Notes: generated by a model from the letters alone, not told the origin. Counted from the stretch's first letter, positions 46,174 through 56,271 are shown. The stretch is 64,000 bases of DNA from Rhodospirillales bacterium (GCA_016214125.1 JACRPC010000048.1:17334-81333); one strand, 5' to 3'. A program made the numbers and translations.

Positions 46174-47067
46174 ATGACCAAACAAACCCGCCTCATCGTC
46201 ACCGGCCTCGACTCGGCCTATTTCGATTTCGGTCTCGACCTGATCCGCTCGATCGCGGGCGCGGCGCCGGCGCCGGAACGGATGGGCGTGCTCGACCTCG
46301 GATTAACGCCCGACGAGCGCGCCCGCTTGCAGGCGATGAACATCACGACCGTCGCGCCCGGCTGGGACTATCCCTTCATGAACGACGAACGGGCACCGCG
46401 CTGGTTCCAGGCGATGACGGCGCGCCCGCATTTGCCCCGCCATTTTCCAGGATTCGCCACCTATGTCTGGATCGACGCCGATGCCTGGATTCAGGATTGG
46501 GCGCCCGTGCAAACCCTGATCGAGGCCTCGGAAGGCGGCGCCCTGGCGATCGTCGAGGAAAGGCTGGTGGGGATCGATGCCGAGATCGAGGATGCCGATG
46601 GAACGCGGCGCCGCTTCGCCCTCGATCCGGCCCAAGCGACGGCGCAGAACGAGGCCGATTGGCGCGCCGTGTTCGGCGATCCGATCGCCGACGCGATCGG
46701 CCGCCTGCCCTATTTCAATTGCGGCGTCTTCGCGCTTCGGGGCGAGTCACCCGCCTGGTCGGCCTGGAGCCGCTGCCTGCATGATTGCCTGCACCGCCCC
46801 TTCCGCAAGACGGCCGAACAGCAGGCGCTCAACATCTGCATTCGCCGGGGCGAGATCGCCGTCGCCCCCCAGGACATCGCCGCCAACTTCCTCTTCACCA
46901 ACGAGTTGCCGGCCTATGACGAGGCCCGGGCGCGCTTCGTGGTGCCCGAAGACGGACGCCCCATCGGCGTCCTGCATCTGTGCGATCTCAAGCGCCTAAG
47001 GCGTATCGTCTTTCCCCGCTGGGGCGGCGGCCTGGGCATCCGCCTCTCCCCCCGTTTCCGGGCTTAG
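46174..47067 (+). CDS. Putative glycosyltransferase (GT8-like, DxD motif)
   Basis: This 297-residue protein has TYVWIDADAWIQDWAP near residue 95, a DxD-type sugar-nucleotide motif, and LPYFNCGVFALRGESPAW near 175 followed by FRKTAEQQALNICIRR, a pattern seen in GT8-like enzymes. It has no signal peptide or TM helix. Donor and acceptor cannot be predicted. It stands in the segment between fbpBC and scpB and overlaps the scpB 3' end by 72 bases in convergent orientation. Confidence 0.65.
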   Translation: MTKQTRLIVTGLDSAYFDFGLDLIRSIAGAAPAPERMGVLDLGLTPDERARLQAMNITTVAPGWDYPFMNDERAPRWFQAMTARPHLPRHFPGFATYVWIDADAWIQDWAPVQTLIEASEGGALAIVEERLVGIDAEIEDADGTRRRFALDPAQATAQNEADWRAVFGDPIADAIGRLPYFNCGVFALRGESPAWSAWSRCLHDCLHRPFRKTAEQQALNICIRRGEIAVAPQDIAANFLFTNELPAYDEARARFVVPEDGRPIGVLHLCDLKRLRRIVFPRWGGGLGIRLSPRFRA

Positions 47068-47835
47068 GGGCTCGCTGTCGGCCTCGGTCGTCAAGGGTTC
47101 CGGCGGCTCCTCATCGACATCGACCGGCGGCCCCTCGTCCTCGGCGCGGGCGCCATAGGCCATGGTCGGCCGCGAATCGAGCAGGCCGGCGGCCTTCAAT
47201 TCCTCAAGGCCGGGCAGATCCTCGATCGCTTCCAGGCCGAAATGGTCGAGGAAGGATTCGGTGGTCGCCCAGACCACCGGGCGGCCGGGCGAATTGCGCC
47301 GCCGCCCCTTGGGCTTGATCCAGCCGGCCTCGAACAGGGCGTCGAGCGTGCCCTTGGACAGGGCGACGCCGCGCACCTCCTCGATCTCGCTGCGCGTCAC
47401 CGGCTGGTGATAGGCGATGATCGCCAGGGTCTCGATGGCCGCCCGCGACAGTTTGCGGATTTGCGCCGCCTCCATGCGAAGCGCCGGCCCCAGATCGGGC
47501 GCGGTGCGGAAGGCCCATTTCTCGTCGACCCGAACCAGATGCACGCCGCGATTGGCGTATTGCTCGGTCAGGCGGGTGAGCAGGGCGACGATGTCGGTGC
47601 CGTCGGGCAGGCGCTGGGCGATGGCTTCTACCGCAACGGGCTCGGCCGAAGCGAACACCAACGCCTCGACCAGGCGCAGTTTGAGGAAATCGTCGGTGAG
47701 ATCGAGCGCCGGAACGGCCGCCGGCATTTCGACCACCGCCGGCTCGTCATCGGGCTCGGGCTCGGCGCGCTCGGCGTCGGGCGCCCCTTCGGCCAGGGCT
47801 TCGTCGAGGGCGTCGTCCAAGGGGTCGTCACTCAT
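46996..47835 (-). CDS. scpB: Segregation and condensation protein B
   Basis: ScpB is the winged-helix partner of ScpA and SMC in chromosome condensation. The 279-residue product has an acidic N-terminal tail, then LVEALVFASAEPVAVEAIAQ near residue 57 and LAIIAYHQPVTRSEIEEVRG and SKGTLDALFEAGWIKPKGRR near 140-170. The acidic C-terminal extension is longer than in most ScpB proteins and overlaps the convergent glycosyltransferase-like gene. Its start overlaps scpA by 8 bases. Confidence 0.94.
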   Translation of the reverse strand: MSDDPLDDALDEALAEGAPDAERAEPEPDDEPAVVEMPAAVPALDLTDDFLKLRLVEALVFASAEPVAVEAIAQRLPDGTDIVALLTRLTEQYANRGVHLVRVDEKWAFRTAPDLGPALRMEAAQIRKLSRAAIETLAIIAYHQPVTRSEIEEVRGVALSKGTLDALFEAGWIKPKGRRRNSPGRPVVWATTESFLDHFGLEAIEDLPGLEELKAAGLLDSRPTMAYGARAEDEGPPVDVDEEPPEPLTTEADSEPLSPETGGEADAQAAAPAGKDDTP

Positions 47836-48628
47836 GGGGGGTGGCTCGCTTGAGATAGATGGTGCCGAAGGGTTCGTTCTGGCGAAGCTCGATCTTGCCC
47901 TGGCGGGCCAGTTCGAGGCTGGCGACGAAGGTGGCCGACACCGCCGAACGCAGAATCAGGCCGTTGCCCTTCAATTCGTCGGGCAGGAAGCTCCACAGCG
48001 TGTCCCAATCGGGCAGCTTGCCGATCAACTCTTCCAGGCGGGCCAGCACCGCCTCGACGGAATAGAGTTCGAAGGGTTCGATTTCGAGCGTCACCTTGCC
48101 GGTGCGGCGTTTGAAATCGGCGTAGGCGCGCAGAAGATCGTAGAGCGTCACGTCATAGACCGGCAGCGTGGCGGTCTCGAAGCCTTCGGGCGCGCCCTTG
48201 GCAAAGACGTCGCGGCCCAGCCGGGGGCGGGCCATCAGCAGCCGGCCCTTTTCCTGCATCGCCTCCAGGCGCTGCAATTGGAAGGTGAGCGCGGCGGCCA
48301 TTTCGGCGGCCGAAGGCTCCTCGCCGCCCGAAGGCTCGGGCAAGAGCAGGCGCGATTTGAGATAAGCCAGCCAGGCCGCCATCACCAAATAATCGGCGGC
48401 CAGTTCCAGGTGCGTGTGCCGCATGCGGGCGACGAATTCCAGATACTGGTCGGCCAGGGCCAGGATGGACAGCTTGGTCAGATCGACCTTTTGGTCGCGC
48501 GCCAAAGAAAGCAGCACATCGAGCGGGCCCTCGAAACCGGCCAGATCGACCACGAAGGCCTGGGGATCGGCCGCCGGCGGGGGCGCGAAGGGCGCGCCTT
48601 CTTCGAAGGTGGGAGTCTCGGCGGTCAC
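47828..48628 (-). CDS. scpA: Segregation and condensation protein A
   Basis: ScpA is the kleisin subunit bridging SMC heads. The 266-residue product has FVVDLAGFEGPLDVLLSLAR near residue 28, KLSILALADQYLEF near 55 and YLVMAAWLAYLKSRLLLPEP near 85, all typical. The start is the GTG at 48628 overlapping the M50 peptidase TGA; the longer upstream frame reads through the peptidase gene and is not coding. Confidence 0.94.
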   Translation of the reverse strand: MTAETPTFEEGAPFAPPPAADPQAFVVDLAGFEGPLDVLLSLARDQKVDLTKLSILALADQYLEFVARMRHTHLELAADYLVMAAWLAYLKSRLLLPEPSGGEEPSAAEMAAALTFQLQRLEAMQEKGRLLMARPRLGRDVFAKGAPEGFETATLPVYDVTLYDLLRAYADFKRRTGKVTLEIEPFELYSVEAVLARLEELIGKLPDWDTLWSFLPDELKGNGLILRSAVSATFVASLELARQGKIELRQNEPFGTIYLKRATPHE

Positions 48629-49323
48629 GGTTCCAGTCCCGTCAGGGTGAGCATCAGTTGCGACAGCCAGCCGGCCGGCGTGCCGACCGCCCAGGCGAGC
48701 AGGTTGAGATCGACGCCGATCTGGTGGCCAAGGAAGGGCAGGATGAATAACAACGCGATCAGGATCAACATTCCCTTGCGCTCGAAACCGGCCAGCCAGC
48801 CCGACAGCGGCTCGGGCAACAGGCCGGTCAGCACCCGCCCGCCATCCAAAGGGGGGATCGGCAGCATGTTGAACACCGCCAGGATGACGTTGATATCGAC
48901 CATGCGGAACAGATTGTCGGCGCCCCATTTGAGGCCGGGCATCCATTCGCGCGGCACTTGAACCTCCAAGAGGCCCCGGATCGCCAAGGCGGCCACGATC
49001 GCCAGCAGAAGATTGATCCCCGGCCCGGCCAGCGCCACCGCCACCATGCCCCAGCGCGGGTTGGAAAGGCGCCAGAAGGCCACCGGCACCGGCTTGGCGT
49101 AGCCGAACAGGAAGGGCGAGCGCGCCAGCATCAGAAGCGCCGGCAGAACCAAGGTGCCGAACAGATCGACATGGCGAAGCGGATTGAAGGAGACCCGGCC
49201 CAGGCGATAGGCGGTGTCGTCGCCCAGTTTCCAGGCGACATAGCCATGCGCCGCCTCGTGCAAGGTGATCGCCAGCACCACCGGAATCACCCAGGTCGAA
49301 GCCTCGTAAAGCGCGCCGATCAT
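48625..49323 (-). CDS. Site-2 protease family (M50) membrane metallopeptidase
   Basis: This 232-residue intramembrane protease-like protein has the zinc motif VLAITLHEAAHGYVAWKLGD near residue 18 (HExxH) and FNMLPIPPLDGGRVLTG near residue 160 (the NPxDG-type third ligand region). It has about five hydrophobic segments and no PDZ domain. Its substrate is unknown. It overlaps nagZ upstream and scpA downstream and is part of this conserved block in alphaproteobacteria. Confidence 0.9.
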   Translation of the reverse strand: MIGALYEASTWVIPVVLAITLHEAAHGYVAWKLGDDTAYRLGRVSFNPLRHVDLFGTLVLPALLMLARSPFLFGYAKPVPVAFWRLSNPRWGMVAVALAGPGINLLLAIVAALAIRGLLEVQVPREWMPGLKWGADNLFRMVDINVILAVFNMLPIPPLDGGRVLTGLLPEPLSGWLAGFERKGMLILIALLFILPFLGHQIGVDLNLLAWAVGTPAGWLSQLMLTLTGLEP

Positions 49324-50345
49324 GCCGGCCCCGCTTGGGGCAAGATGGCCTTTTCGGCCGCCGAAACCAAAACCGGATTTTGGTTCAATTTATTGCGTGC
49401 GTTATTGAATTTTTCAAGAGCCGCCTCCCCCATGCGGCTTGCGGCGCCGATCACCGCCTGCATTTCGGCCAAGTCGCCGTTGCAGTGAAGCGCCACATCG
49501 CAGCCGGCCGCCAGGGCGGCCCGGGCGCGCTCGCCCAGATCGCCCGAGAGCGCCTTCATCGACAGATCGTCCGAAAGCAGCAAGCCCTTAAAGCCGATCC
49601 AGCCGCGGATGATCTCGTCGATCACCTCGGGCGAACTGGTGGCCGGCCGGTCGGGATCGATGGCGGCATAGACGACATGAGCGGTCATCGCCCAGGGCGC
49701 ATCGGCCAGCGCGCGGAAGGGCGCGAAATCGGTGCGCTCCAATTCCGCCCGGGCGGTATAGACCACCGGCAGGGCGTGATGGCTGTCCACCCGCGCCCGC
49801 CCATGGCCGGGTATGTGCTTGACGATCGGCATCACCCCGCCTTCCAGGAAACCCTCGACCGCGGCGCGGCCAAGATCGGCCACCAGGGTGGGATCGGCGC
49901 CGAAGGCGCGATCGCCGATGACGTCATGGGCGCCCACGATCGGCACGTCGAGCACCGGCGCGCAATCGACATCAAGCCCAAGCGGGCGCAATTCCTCGGC
50001 CAACAGGCGGGCGTTGATCCGCGCCGCTTGGCGGGCCTGTTCCGGCTCCTGGCGATAGAGGTCGCCGAACCGGGCGGCCGGTGGCGCGGCACGCCAATGG
50101 GGCGGCTTCAGGCGCTGCACCCGTCCGCCTTCCTGATCGATCAGGATGGGAGCGTCCGCACGCCCGACGCACTCGCGCAATTGGCCGCACAGCGCCCGCA
50201 CCTGCGCGGGCGAGTCGACATTGCGGGCGAACAGGATGAAGCCCAAGGGGTCGGCCTCGGCGAACAGGCGGCGCTCCGTTTCCAAAAGCGTCGTCCCGGC
50301 CAGACCGAGGATGAGGGCGCGCGGCGGTCGGCTACTTTTTGACAA
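49320..50345 (-). CDS. nagZ: Beta-N-acetylhexosaminidase NagZ
   Basis: NagZ removes GlcNAc from anhydromuropeptides in cytoplasmic peptidoglycan recycling. The product of about 341 residues has the GH3 signature IVKHIPGHGRARVDSHHALP near residue 160, the catalytic Asp in LLLSDDLSMKALSG near 245 and LIDQEGGRVQRL near 70. The conserved N-terminus (RALILGLAGTTLLETERRL) requires a start upstream of it, and the only suitable codon is a TTG at 50345, 14 bases inside the SPOR gene with AAGGG upstream; this start is an inference. Confidence 0.92.
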   Translation of the reverse strand: MSKSSRPPRALILGLAGTTLLETERRLFAEADPLGFILFARNVDSPAQVRALCGQLRECVGRADAPILIDQEGGRVQRLKPPHWRAAPPAARFGDLYRQEPEQARQAARINARLLAEELRPLGLDVDCAPVLDVPIVGAHDVIGDRAFGADPTLVADLGRAAVEGFLEGGVMPIVKHIPGHGRARVDSHHALPVVYTARAELERTDFAPFRALADAPWAMTAHVVYAAIDPDRPATSSPEVIDEIIRGWIGFKGLLLSDDLSMKALSGDLGERARAALAAGCDVALHCNGDLAEMQAVIGAASRMGEAALEKFNNARNKLNQNPVLVSAAEKAILPQAGPA

Positions 50346-51300
50346 CCATGCACCCTTGCTTGCGCTGGGCGAGCGCCGAGCACAAGGCCTTGGCGGCTTC
50401 CGGATCGGCCAGCGGTCCTGCGCGCATGCGGAAGAAGACGCCCTTGTCGCCCAGATCGGCGCGCTGCACATCGAGCGACAGCGCGCCCAACAGATCGGAA
50501 TTGGCTTTTTGCACCTTCGCCCATTCCTTGGCCGCCGCGCTTTCCTCCTTGAGGGCGCCCAACTGAACCATATAGGCCCCGCCCGGCTGGGCGGCGACCG
50601 GCGTGGCCTTGGCGGCCGGAAGGGCGGGCGTGACCTTGACGATCGGCGCCGCGGCCGGCGTGGGCGGCGCTTTGCCGGCGGCGGGCGAGGACGGCGCCTT
50701 GACCGCTGCCGAAGGCGGCGGCGCGGCCGCCAATTCCCTGGCGGTGGGCGGCTTCTCGGGCACGGCGGGCAGTGCGGGCGGCGTGGGCGGCGGCGCCTCG
50801 ATCGGCGTGGTTTGCGGCAGGACCGGCGTCGAGGGCCGGACGCCGGCCGTCGTCGCCGGAACTGCGGGAGCGGCGCCGGCCGGCGGCGCTTGCGGCTTCT
50901 CGGGGCTGGGCAGCAGGCTTTCCACCTGGCCGGGCCCTCCGCCCTCCTTCGGATTGATGCGGTCATAGACCGTCTTGTCCTGGTTGGGAACGTCCATGCC
51001 GCCCGGCGATTGCGGCTTGGTCTTGTAGGGGCGCTGGTCGGCGCGGATGGTGGGGGGCTGGCCGTCGGGACCGACGCCGCCATATTTGCCGCCCTTGAGG
51101 AGGAACCAGCCGGTGCCGGCGGCGGCCGCCCCGGCGCCCAGGAAGACCAGGAACCACACCAAGAAGCCGGCCCGGCGCTTCTTGCGCGGCAGCGGGCGCA
51201 ATTCGTCGTTGGCCGGCGCGATCAGAGGCGAAGGCGGTTCGGGCAGGATATCGAGCAGGTCGTCGCGGTCCCTTCGATCCCCGGGCGGGTTTTCAGCCAT
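50332..51300 (-). CDS. SPOR-domain membrane protein
   Basis: This 322-residue protein has a basic cytoplasmic N-terminus (LPRKKRRAG), a single TM helix (about 47-66, FLVWFLVFLGAGAAAAGTG), a long Pro/Ala-rich periplasmic linker and a C-terminal SPOR domain (about 245-322, GGAYMVQLGALKEESAAAKE) that binds denuded septal peptidoglycan. Such proteins act in cell division or wall remodelling. The ATG at 51300 overlaps the argS stop, and the 3' end overlaps nagZ. Confidence 0.88.
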   Translation of the reverse strand: MAENPPGDRRDRDDLLDILPEPPSPLIAPANDELRPLPRKKRRAGFLVWFLVFLGAGAAAAGTGWFLLKGGKYGGVGPDGQPPTIRADQRPYKTKPQSPGGMDVPNQDKTVYDRINPKEGGGPGQVESLLPSPEKPQAPPAGAAPAVPATTAGVRPSTPVLPQTTPIEAPPPTPPALPAVPEKPPTARELAAAPPPSAAVKAPSSPAAGKAPPTPAAAPIVKVTPALPAAKATPVAAQPGGAYMVQLGALKEESAAAKEWAKVQKANSDLLGALSLDVQRADLGDKGVFFRMRAGPLADPEAAKALCSALAQRKQGCMVVKK

Positions 51301-53057
51301 CAGCGCATCTCCTCCACCGGCACGACGCCAAACACGGACAGTCCCGAGGCTACCACCAGGGCCACCCCCTGCACCAGAGCAAGCCTTGCCATCGACAAAG
51401 CGGGGTCGTCGGGCAAGAGGAAGCGCAGATGGGCGGCGTCGCGCCCCTTGTTCCACAGGCCATGGAACTGGGCGGCGATCTCCTGAAGCGCGTAAGCGAT
51501 GCGGTGCGGCTCATGCGCCAGGGCGGCGGCCTCGATCTGGCGCGGCCAGCCGGCCAGTGCCTTGATCAGCGCCAGTTCGTCGGCATCGGCCAGGCCGTCC
51601 AGAGGCGCTTGCGCCAGGGCCTGACGGGACAGATCGGCCTTGGGAAACATCAGGGCGGCGTGGCGCATGACCGAGCAGGCCCTTGCATGGGCGTACTGGA
51701 CGTAGAAGACCGGATTGTCGCGCGATTGTTCGCGCACCTTGACCAGATCGAAATCGAGATGGGCGTCGTTCTTGCGGGTCAGCATGATGAAGCGCACCAC
51801 ATCCTTGCCGACTTCGTCGATGACGTCCCTGAGCGTGACGAAGGTGCCGGCCCGCTTGCTCATCTTGTAGGGCTCGCCGTCCTTGAGCAAATTCACCATC
51901 TGGCAAAGCTTGACGTCGAGTTCGCCCACGCCCGCGCTTATCGCCTTCACCGCGGCCTGCAGGCGCTTGACATAGCCGCCATGGTCGGCGCCCCAGACAT
52001 CGATCATGGTGGCAAAGCCGCGCTCGAACTTGTCCTTGTGATAGGCGATGTCGGTGGCGAAATAGGTCCAGGAGCCATCCGATTTCTTCAAGGGCCGGTC
52101 GACATCGTCGCCGAACTGGGTGGCACGGAACAGGGTTTGCGGCCTTGGTTCCCAATCCTCGGGCGTCTTGCCCTTGGGCGGCTCGAGCACGCCGGTATAG
52201 ATCAGTCCCCGGCTCTCCAGATCGGCCAGCGCACGATCGACCGCGCCCTCGGCCACCAGCTTGCGCTCGCTGGTGAAGACGGCGTGAACCACCCCCAGGG
52301 CCGCCAAATCCTCCTTGATCAGGCCCATCATCGCCTCGACCGCCCGATCGCGCAGATGCGGCAGCCAATCGGCTTCGGGCGCCTTTTGCCAGCGCGCCCC
52401 TTCGCTTGTGGCAAGGGCCTGGGCGGGCGCCATCAGATAATCGCCGGGATAGAGGCCTTCGGGCATCGGCCCCAAGGTCTCGCCCAAGGCTTCGCGGTAA
52501 CGGTAATGGAGCGAGCGGGCCAAGGCCTCGACCTGCGCCCCGGCATCGTTGATGTAATATTCGCGGGTGACCTGGAAACCGGCCTTTTCCAAAAGCGCCG
52601 CCAGGGCGTCGCCCACCACGGCGCCCCGCCCATGCCCGACATGCATCGGGCCGGTGGGATTGGCCGAAACATATTCGACGTTGATGGTCTGGCCTTGGCC
52701 CAGATCGGAATCGCCCCAGGCCGTGCCGGCCTTCAAGACTTCACGCAATTGGTCGCGCCAGAAGCCGTCGCCCAGGCGGAGGTTGAGGAATCCCGGTCCC
52801 GCCACCTCGACCGCCACAACCGCGCCATGCGCCTTGAGCGCATCGGCCAGGGCCAGCGCCAGATCGCGGGGCTTCATACCCGCCCCCTTCGACAGCACCA
52901 GGGCGGCGTTGGTGGCGAGATCGCCATGGCTGGGATCGCGCGGCGGCTCGACCGCCACCTTGTCGAGATCGAGGCCGGGGGCAAGCTTGCCCTGGGCCTG
53001 CAATTGGCCCAAAGCCTCGATCACCACACCCTGGAAGATGCGGAAAAGGTTGCTCAT
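51300..53057 (-). CDS. argS: Arginine--tRNA ligase
   Basis: ArgRS charges tRNA-Arg. The 585-residue class I synthetase has an N-terminal tRNA-recognition domain, the HIGH-type motif [19 protein letters not shown] near residue 130, the [15 protein letters not shown] motif near residue 402 and a C-terminal helical anticodon-binding domain. It overlaps dgt upstream by an ATGA quartet and the SPOR gene downstream in the same way. Confidence 0.97.
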   Translation of the reverse strand: MSNLFRIFQGVVIEALGQLQAQGKLAPGLDLDKVAVEPPRDPSHGDLATNAALVLSKGAGMKPRDLALALADALKAHGAVVAVEVAGPGFLNLRLGDGFWRDQLREVLKAGTAWGDSDLGQGQTINVEYVSANPTGPMHVGHGRGAVVGDALAALLEKAGFQVTREYYINDAGAQVEALARSLHYRYREALGETLGPMPEGLYPGDYLMAPAQALATSEGARWQKAPEADWLPHLRDRAVEAMMGLIKEDLAALGVVHAVFTSERKLVAEGAVDRALADLESRGLIYTGVLEPPKGKTPEDWEPRPQTLFRATQFGDDVDRPLKKSDGSWTYFATDIAYHKDKFERGFATMIDVWGADHGGYVKRLQAAVKAISAGVGELDVKLCQMVNLLKDGEPYKMSKRAGTFVTLRDVIDEVGKDVVRFIMLTRKNDAHLDFDLVKVREQSRDNPVFYVQYAHARACSVMRHAALMFPKADLSRQALAQAPLDGLADADELALIKALAGWPRQIEAAALAHEPHRIAYALQEIAAQFHGLWNKGRDAAHLRFLLPDDPALSMARLALVQGVALVVASGLSVFGVVPVEEMR

Positions 53058-54217
53058 GGCTTGATCTGCAAATCGAACAAACGCTTATGCTCCTCGAGGG
53101 CAAAACGGTCGGTCATGCCGGCGATGTAGTCGGCGACCAGCCTTGCGGTGTCGGGCGTCCCCAGCCCCTTGGCCTGGCGGTGCCATTCGTCCGGTAACAG
53201 TTCGGGCTCGGCCAAAAACAGATTGAACAAATCTTTCAGCACCCGCTTGGCCTTGCTGGTCATCCGCGTCACCTTGTGGTGGCGGTACATATTGGGAAAC
53301 AGAAACTTCTTCAAGGCCTTGTCGCTGGCGACCATCGCCTCGGAAAAGCCCACCAGCGGCCGACCCAGCCCGCGCACGGCTTCGGGGCTGTCGGGCTTGA
53401 GCGCCAGGATGCGGCTTTCGGTTTCGCCGACCAGATCCTCGATCATGGCGCCGATCAGTTCGCGCACCACGGCATGGATGAGGCGCGATGCCCCAAGGCC
53501 GGGATGGCGCTCGGTCATGGCGGCGAACATCGACCCCACCAGGGGCAAGGGCGTCAGATCGTCGATGGCGAACAGGCCGGCGCGCAGACCGTCGTCAAGA
53601 TCGTGGTTGTTGTAGGCGATGTCGTCGGAGAGCGCCGCCACCTGGGCCTCGGCCGAGGGCCAGGTGGACAGCTCAAGATCGTGGCGCGCATTGTATTCGG
53701 CGATGTAGGCGGGCAGCGGCGCCTTGCCCGCCCCCACCATCGGGCCGTTATGCTTGACCAGCCCTTCCAAGGTTTCCCAGGTCAGGTTCAAGCCGTCGAA
53801 ACCGGGATAGCGCTGTTCGAGATGGGTGACGACGCGCAGGCTTTGGGCGTTGTGGTTGAAGCCGCCATGGGGCGCCATCAGTTCCTGGAGCATGTCCTCG
53901 CCGGCATGGCCGAAGGGGGTGTGGCCCAGATCGTGCGCCAGCGCCAGGGCCTCGGCCAGATCCTCGTCCAGCCCCAGGCGGCGGCTGATCGAGCGGGCGA
54001 TCTGCGCCACTTCGAGCGAATGGGTGAGCCTTGTGCGGAAATTGTCGCCCTCGTGATAGACGAAGACCTGGGTCTTGTATTGCAGGCGGCGGAAGGCCGC
54101 GGAATGGATGATGCGGTCGCGGTCGCGCTGGAAGGCCGAGCGGCTGGGACTGTCGGGCTCGGGATAAAGCCGGCCGCGGCTGCGGTCGGGGCGGCAGGCG
54201 AAGGGGGCGGGCGTCAT
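53054..54217 (-). CDS. dgt: dGTPase-like HD-domain triphosphohydrolase
   Basis: This 387-residue HD phosphohydrolase belongs to the deoxyguanosinetriphosphate triphosphohydrolase family. Motifs are [38 protein letters not shown] near residue 95 and the later [19 protein letters not shown]. It hydrolyses dNTPs to nucleoside and triphosphate. The dgt-argS-SPOR-nagZ order is usual in alphaproteobacteria. Confidence 0.94.
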   Translation of the reverse strand: MTPAPFACRPDRSRGRLYPEPDSPSRSAFQRDRDRIIHSAAFRRLQYKTQVFVYHEGDNFRTRLTHSLEVAQIARSISRRLGLDEDLAEALALAHDLGHTPFGHAGEDMLQELMAPHGGFNHNAQSLRVVTHLEQRYPGFDGLNLTWETLEGLVKHNGPMVGAGKAPLPAYIAEYNARHDLELSTWPSAEAQVAALSDDIAYNNHDLDDGLRAGLFAIDDLTPLPLVGSMFAAMTERHPGLGASRLIHAVVRELIGAMIEDLVGETESRILALKPDSPEAVRGLGRPLVGFSEAMVASDKALKKFLFPNMYRHHKVTRMTSKAKRVLKDLFNLFLAEPELLPDEWHRQAKGLGTPDTARLVADYIAGMTDRFALEEHKRLFDLQIKP

Positions 54218-54305
54218 GATGGCGGGAAGGTACAGGCCAAGCCCGGCCTAGGCAACGCCGAACATTCCTTGGCGTGGTCCTGGGTTCGGTGGCGAAATCG
54301 GCCGC

Positions 54306-54776
54306 TTAGGCCCTACTCTTCCAACTGCCGTTGGCGTCCTGGCAGGCGGTGCCCTCGCCCAGGGCGAAATCCTCGCCGATCTCCAGCGTCACCCGAAAAT
54401 CGCGGCAAAGCAGGCCGGCGAAGCTGCGATAGGTGCGGGTGGGCGTCACCGTGCCGGCATTGCCGGTCTTGGCGTCCATCCAGCCCATCACCGCCCCGTC
54501 CGGGGCCTGATCGAGCGCCCGACCGGTGGTTTCCTTGGCCTTCTTCTCGTCCGAGGGGCTTAGGAACATGGTGGTGCCGAGATAGCCGGCGGCGCCGCCC
54601 ATCACCGCGCCCACCGAGATGGCGGCGATCCGCCCGGCGCCGGCGCCCAATTGCCAGCCGATAACGCCCCCCACCACCACCCCGGCCCCGGTGCCGAGAA
54701 TCTCGGTATAGGGGATGTCGGCGCAGGCGTTGAGCGACAGCGGCAGAACCAAAGCGGCGGCGGCAAGGCGTTTCAT
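54306..54776 (-). CDS. Small surface lipoprotein with glycine-zipper segment
   Basis: This 156-residue protein has a signal sequence ending LPLSLNACAD, a probable lipobox with Cys18, then a glycine-zipper stretch (GTGAGVVVGGVIGWQLGAGA and AVMGGAAGYLGTTMF) of the kind found in 17-kDa or RT0821-type surface antigens. The C-terminal part (RTYRSFAGLLCRDFRVTLEI ... ACQDANGSWKS) matches the conserved end of that family. Its function is unknown. It is monocistronic, between dgt and the Nudix gene. Confidence 0.75.
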   Translation of the reverse strand: MKRLAAAALVLPLSLNACADIPYTEILGTGAGVVVGGVIGWQLGAGAGRIAAISVGAVMGGAAGYLGTTMFLSPSDEKKAKETTGRALDQAPDGAVMGWMDAKTGNAGTVTPTRTYRSFAGLLCRDFRVTLEIGEDFALGEGTACQDANGSWKSRA

Positions 54777-54828
54777 GGCTTCCCCTCCATGAGCACAGGG
54801 CCCAGCATAGGAAATCCGCAACGTCGCT

Positions 54829-55395
54829 TCAATCCCCCCCGCGCCGATCGCCCTCAAGCAACGCCAGGGCCAGGGTGGCGGCGCAGGAGACCATGGCGAA
54901 CTCGCCCTCGGCCAGGGCCTGGCGGACCCGCGCCCGGTCCAGATGCTCGATCCGCATCTCTTCCAGATCGCCGGAATTGGCCGGCTGCACCAGCCGGGCG
55001 CCCCGCGCCTTAAAGAAATGGGCATGGCCGATACCGGCATTGGCGCCGACCACGTAACGGCCCAAGCCGGTCCAGTCGGGCGCTTGATGGCCGGTTTCCT
55101 CAAGCAATTCGCGCTTCGCCGCCGCCAGGGGCTCCTCGCCCGCCTCGATGGCGCCGGCCACCAGGGTGAGGCAGACCCGCTCGGGGCCATGCTTGTACTG
55201 GCGCTCGACGATCAGCCGGTCGGCCTCGTCCCAGGCGGCGACCACCACATAATCGAACATCTGGATTTTCCAGAAATCCTCGACCCGCCTTCCATCGGGC
55301 AGTTCGACCGTGTGATTGGCGACGATCAGGCGCGGCCTACCATCCAGCACCTCCTTGCTTTCCAGCACCCGCCAGGGCTTTAGCCCCTTGGTCAT
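54829..55395 (-). CDS. Nudix hydrolase
   Basis: This 188-residue protein has the Nudix box GAIEAGEEPLAAAKRELLEE followed by TG near residue 85, matching G-x5-E-x7-R-E-U-x-E-E-x-G. The N-terminal fold with VVVAAWDEADRLIVERQYKH resembles ADP-ribose pyrophosphatases, but no substrate can be assigned. The ATG at 55395 has AAGGA 7 bases upstream. It is divergent from the DUF1178 gene 84 bases away. Confidence 0.88.
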   Translation of the reverse strand: MTKGLKPWRVLESKEVLDGRPRLIVANHTVELPDGRRVEDFWKIQMFDYVVVAAWDEADRLIVERQYKHGPERVCLTLVAGAIEAGEEPLAAAKRELLEETGHQAPDWTGLGRYVVGANAGIGHAHFFKARGARLVQPANSGDLEEMRIEHLDRARVRQALAEGEFAMVSCAATLALALLEGDRRGGD

Positions 55396-55416
55396 GCGAA
55401 TTCCTTTGCCAGCCGA

Positions 55417-55445
55417 TTGAACAAACGCCGATTCCTTCGTATATA
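55417..55445 (+). promoter_or_regulatory. Sigma-70-type promoter of the DUF1178 gene
   Basis: TTGAAC at 55417-55422 is separated by exactly 17 bases from TATATA at 55440-55445, with the gene starting 34 bases later. Both elements match the consensus at four or more positions. Confidence 0.6.
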
Positions 55446-55479
55446 GGAGGGGATTTTCCCGCCAAGGAGTACAAGGGGC

Positions 55480-55731
55480 ATGATCCGCTACAGCGTCCAA
55501 TGCAGCAAGGGCCACGTCTTCGACGAGTGGTTCGACAACATGGCCGATTACGACGTCAAATCGGCCGATCACGCCATCGCCTGCCCGGATTGCGGCGACA
55601 CCCATGTCAGCAAGGCTTTGATGGCGCCCTCGATCGGCAAGAGCAACGGCGCCCGCGAACTGCCGCCGCCCGCCTGCGGCACGCCCAGCGCCTGCGGCGG
55701 CTGCCCGATGGCCGGCCATGTTCATGGCTAA
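55480..55731 (+). CDS. Short DUF1178-family protein
   Basis: This 83-residue protein begins MIRYSVQCSKGHVFDEWFDN and has ACPDCGDTHVSKALMAPSIG, the start and zinc-ribbon-like core of DUF1178. Family members are usually about 150 residues, so this one has a shortened C-terminus. The tail contains CGTPSACGGCPMAGHVHG, a Cys/His cluster that could bind metal. A ribosome site (AAGGGG) precedes the ATG at 55480. Its function is unknown. Confidence 0.82.
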   Translation: MIRYSVQCSKGHVFDEWFDNMADYDVKSADHAIACPDCGDTHVSKALMAPSIGKSNGARELPPPACGTPSACGGCPMAGHVHG

Positions 55732-55859
55732 TTTTTAAGCACATAAACTTAACTGCCTAAATTTCAACCAATCACAGCGCCGGACGCTGTTCGCGTCCTT
55801 GGTTAATATTTTATTGTAGACATATATAAATAAACAACAAAACACCATTACTGCCAATC

Positions 55860-55874
55860 TGGCACGCCGTTTGA
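55860..55874 (+). promoter_or_regulatory. Candidate sigma-54 promoter of glnK-amtB
   Basis: TGGCACG begins at 55860 with GG at the -24 position (55861-55862), and a TTGA element supplies the -12 position 10 bases later, one base off the TTGC consensus. NtrC-activated sigma-54 transcription of glnK-amtB is usual in proteobacteria. I did not find a clear NtrC site in the 120 bases upstream. Confidence 0.6.
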
Positions 55875-56252
<378 letters not shown>

Positions 56253-56271
56253 AAAAACAGGAGATCGCCCC

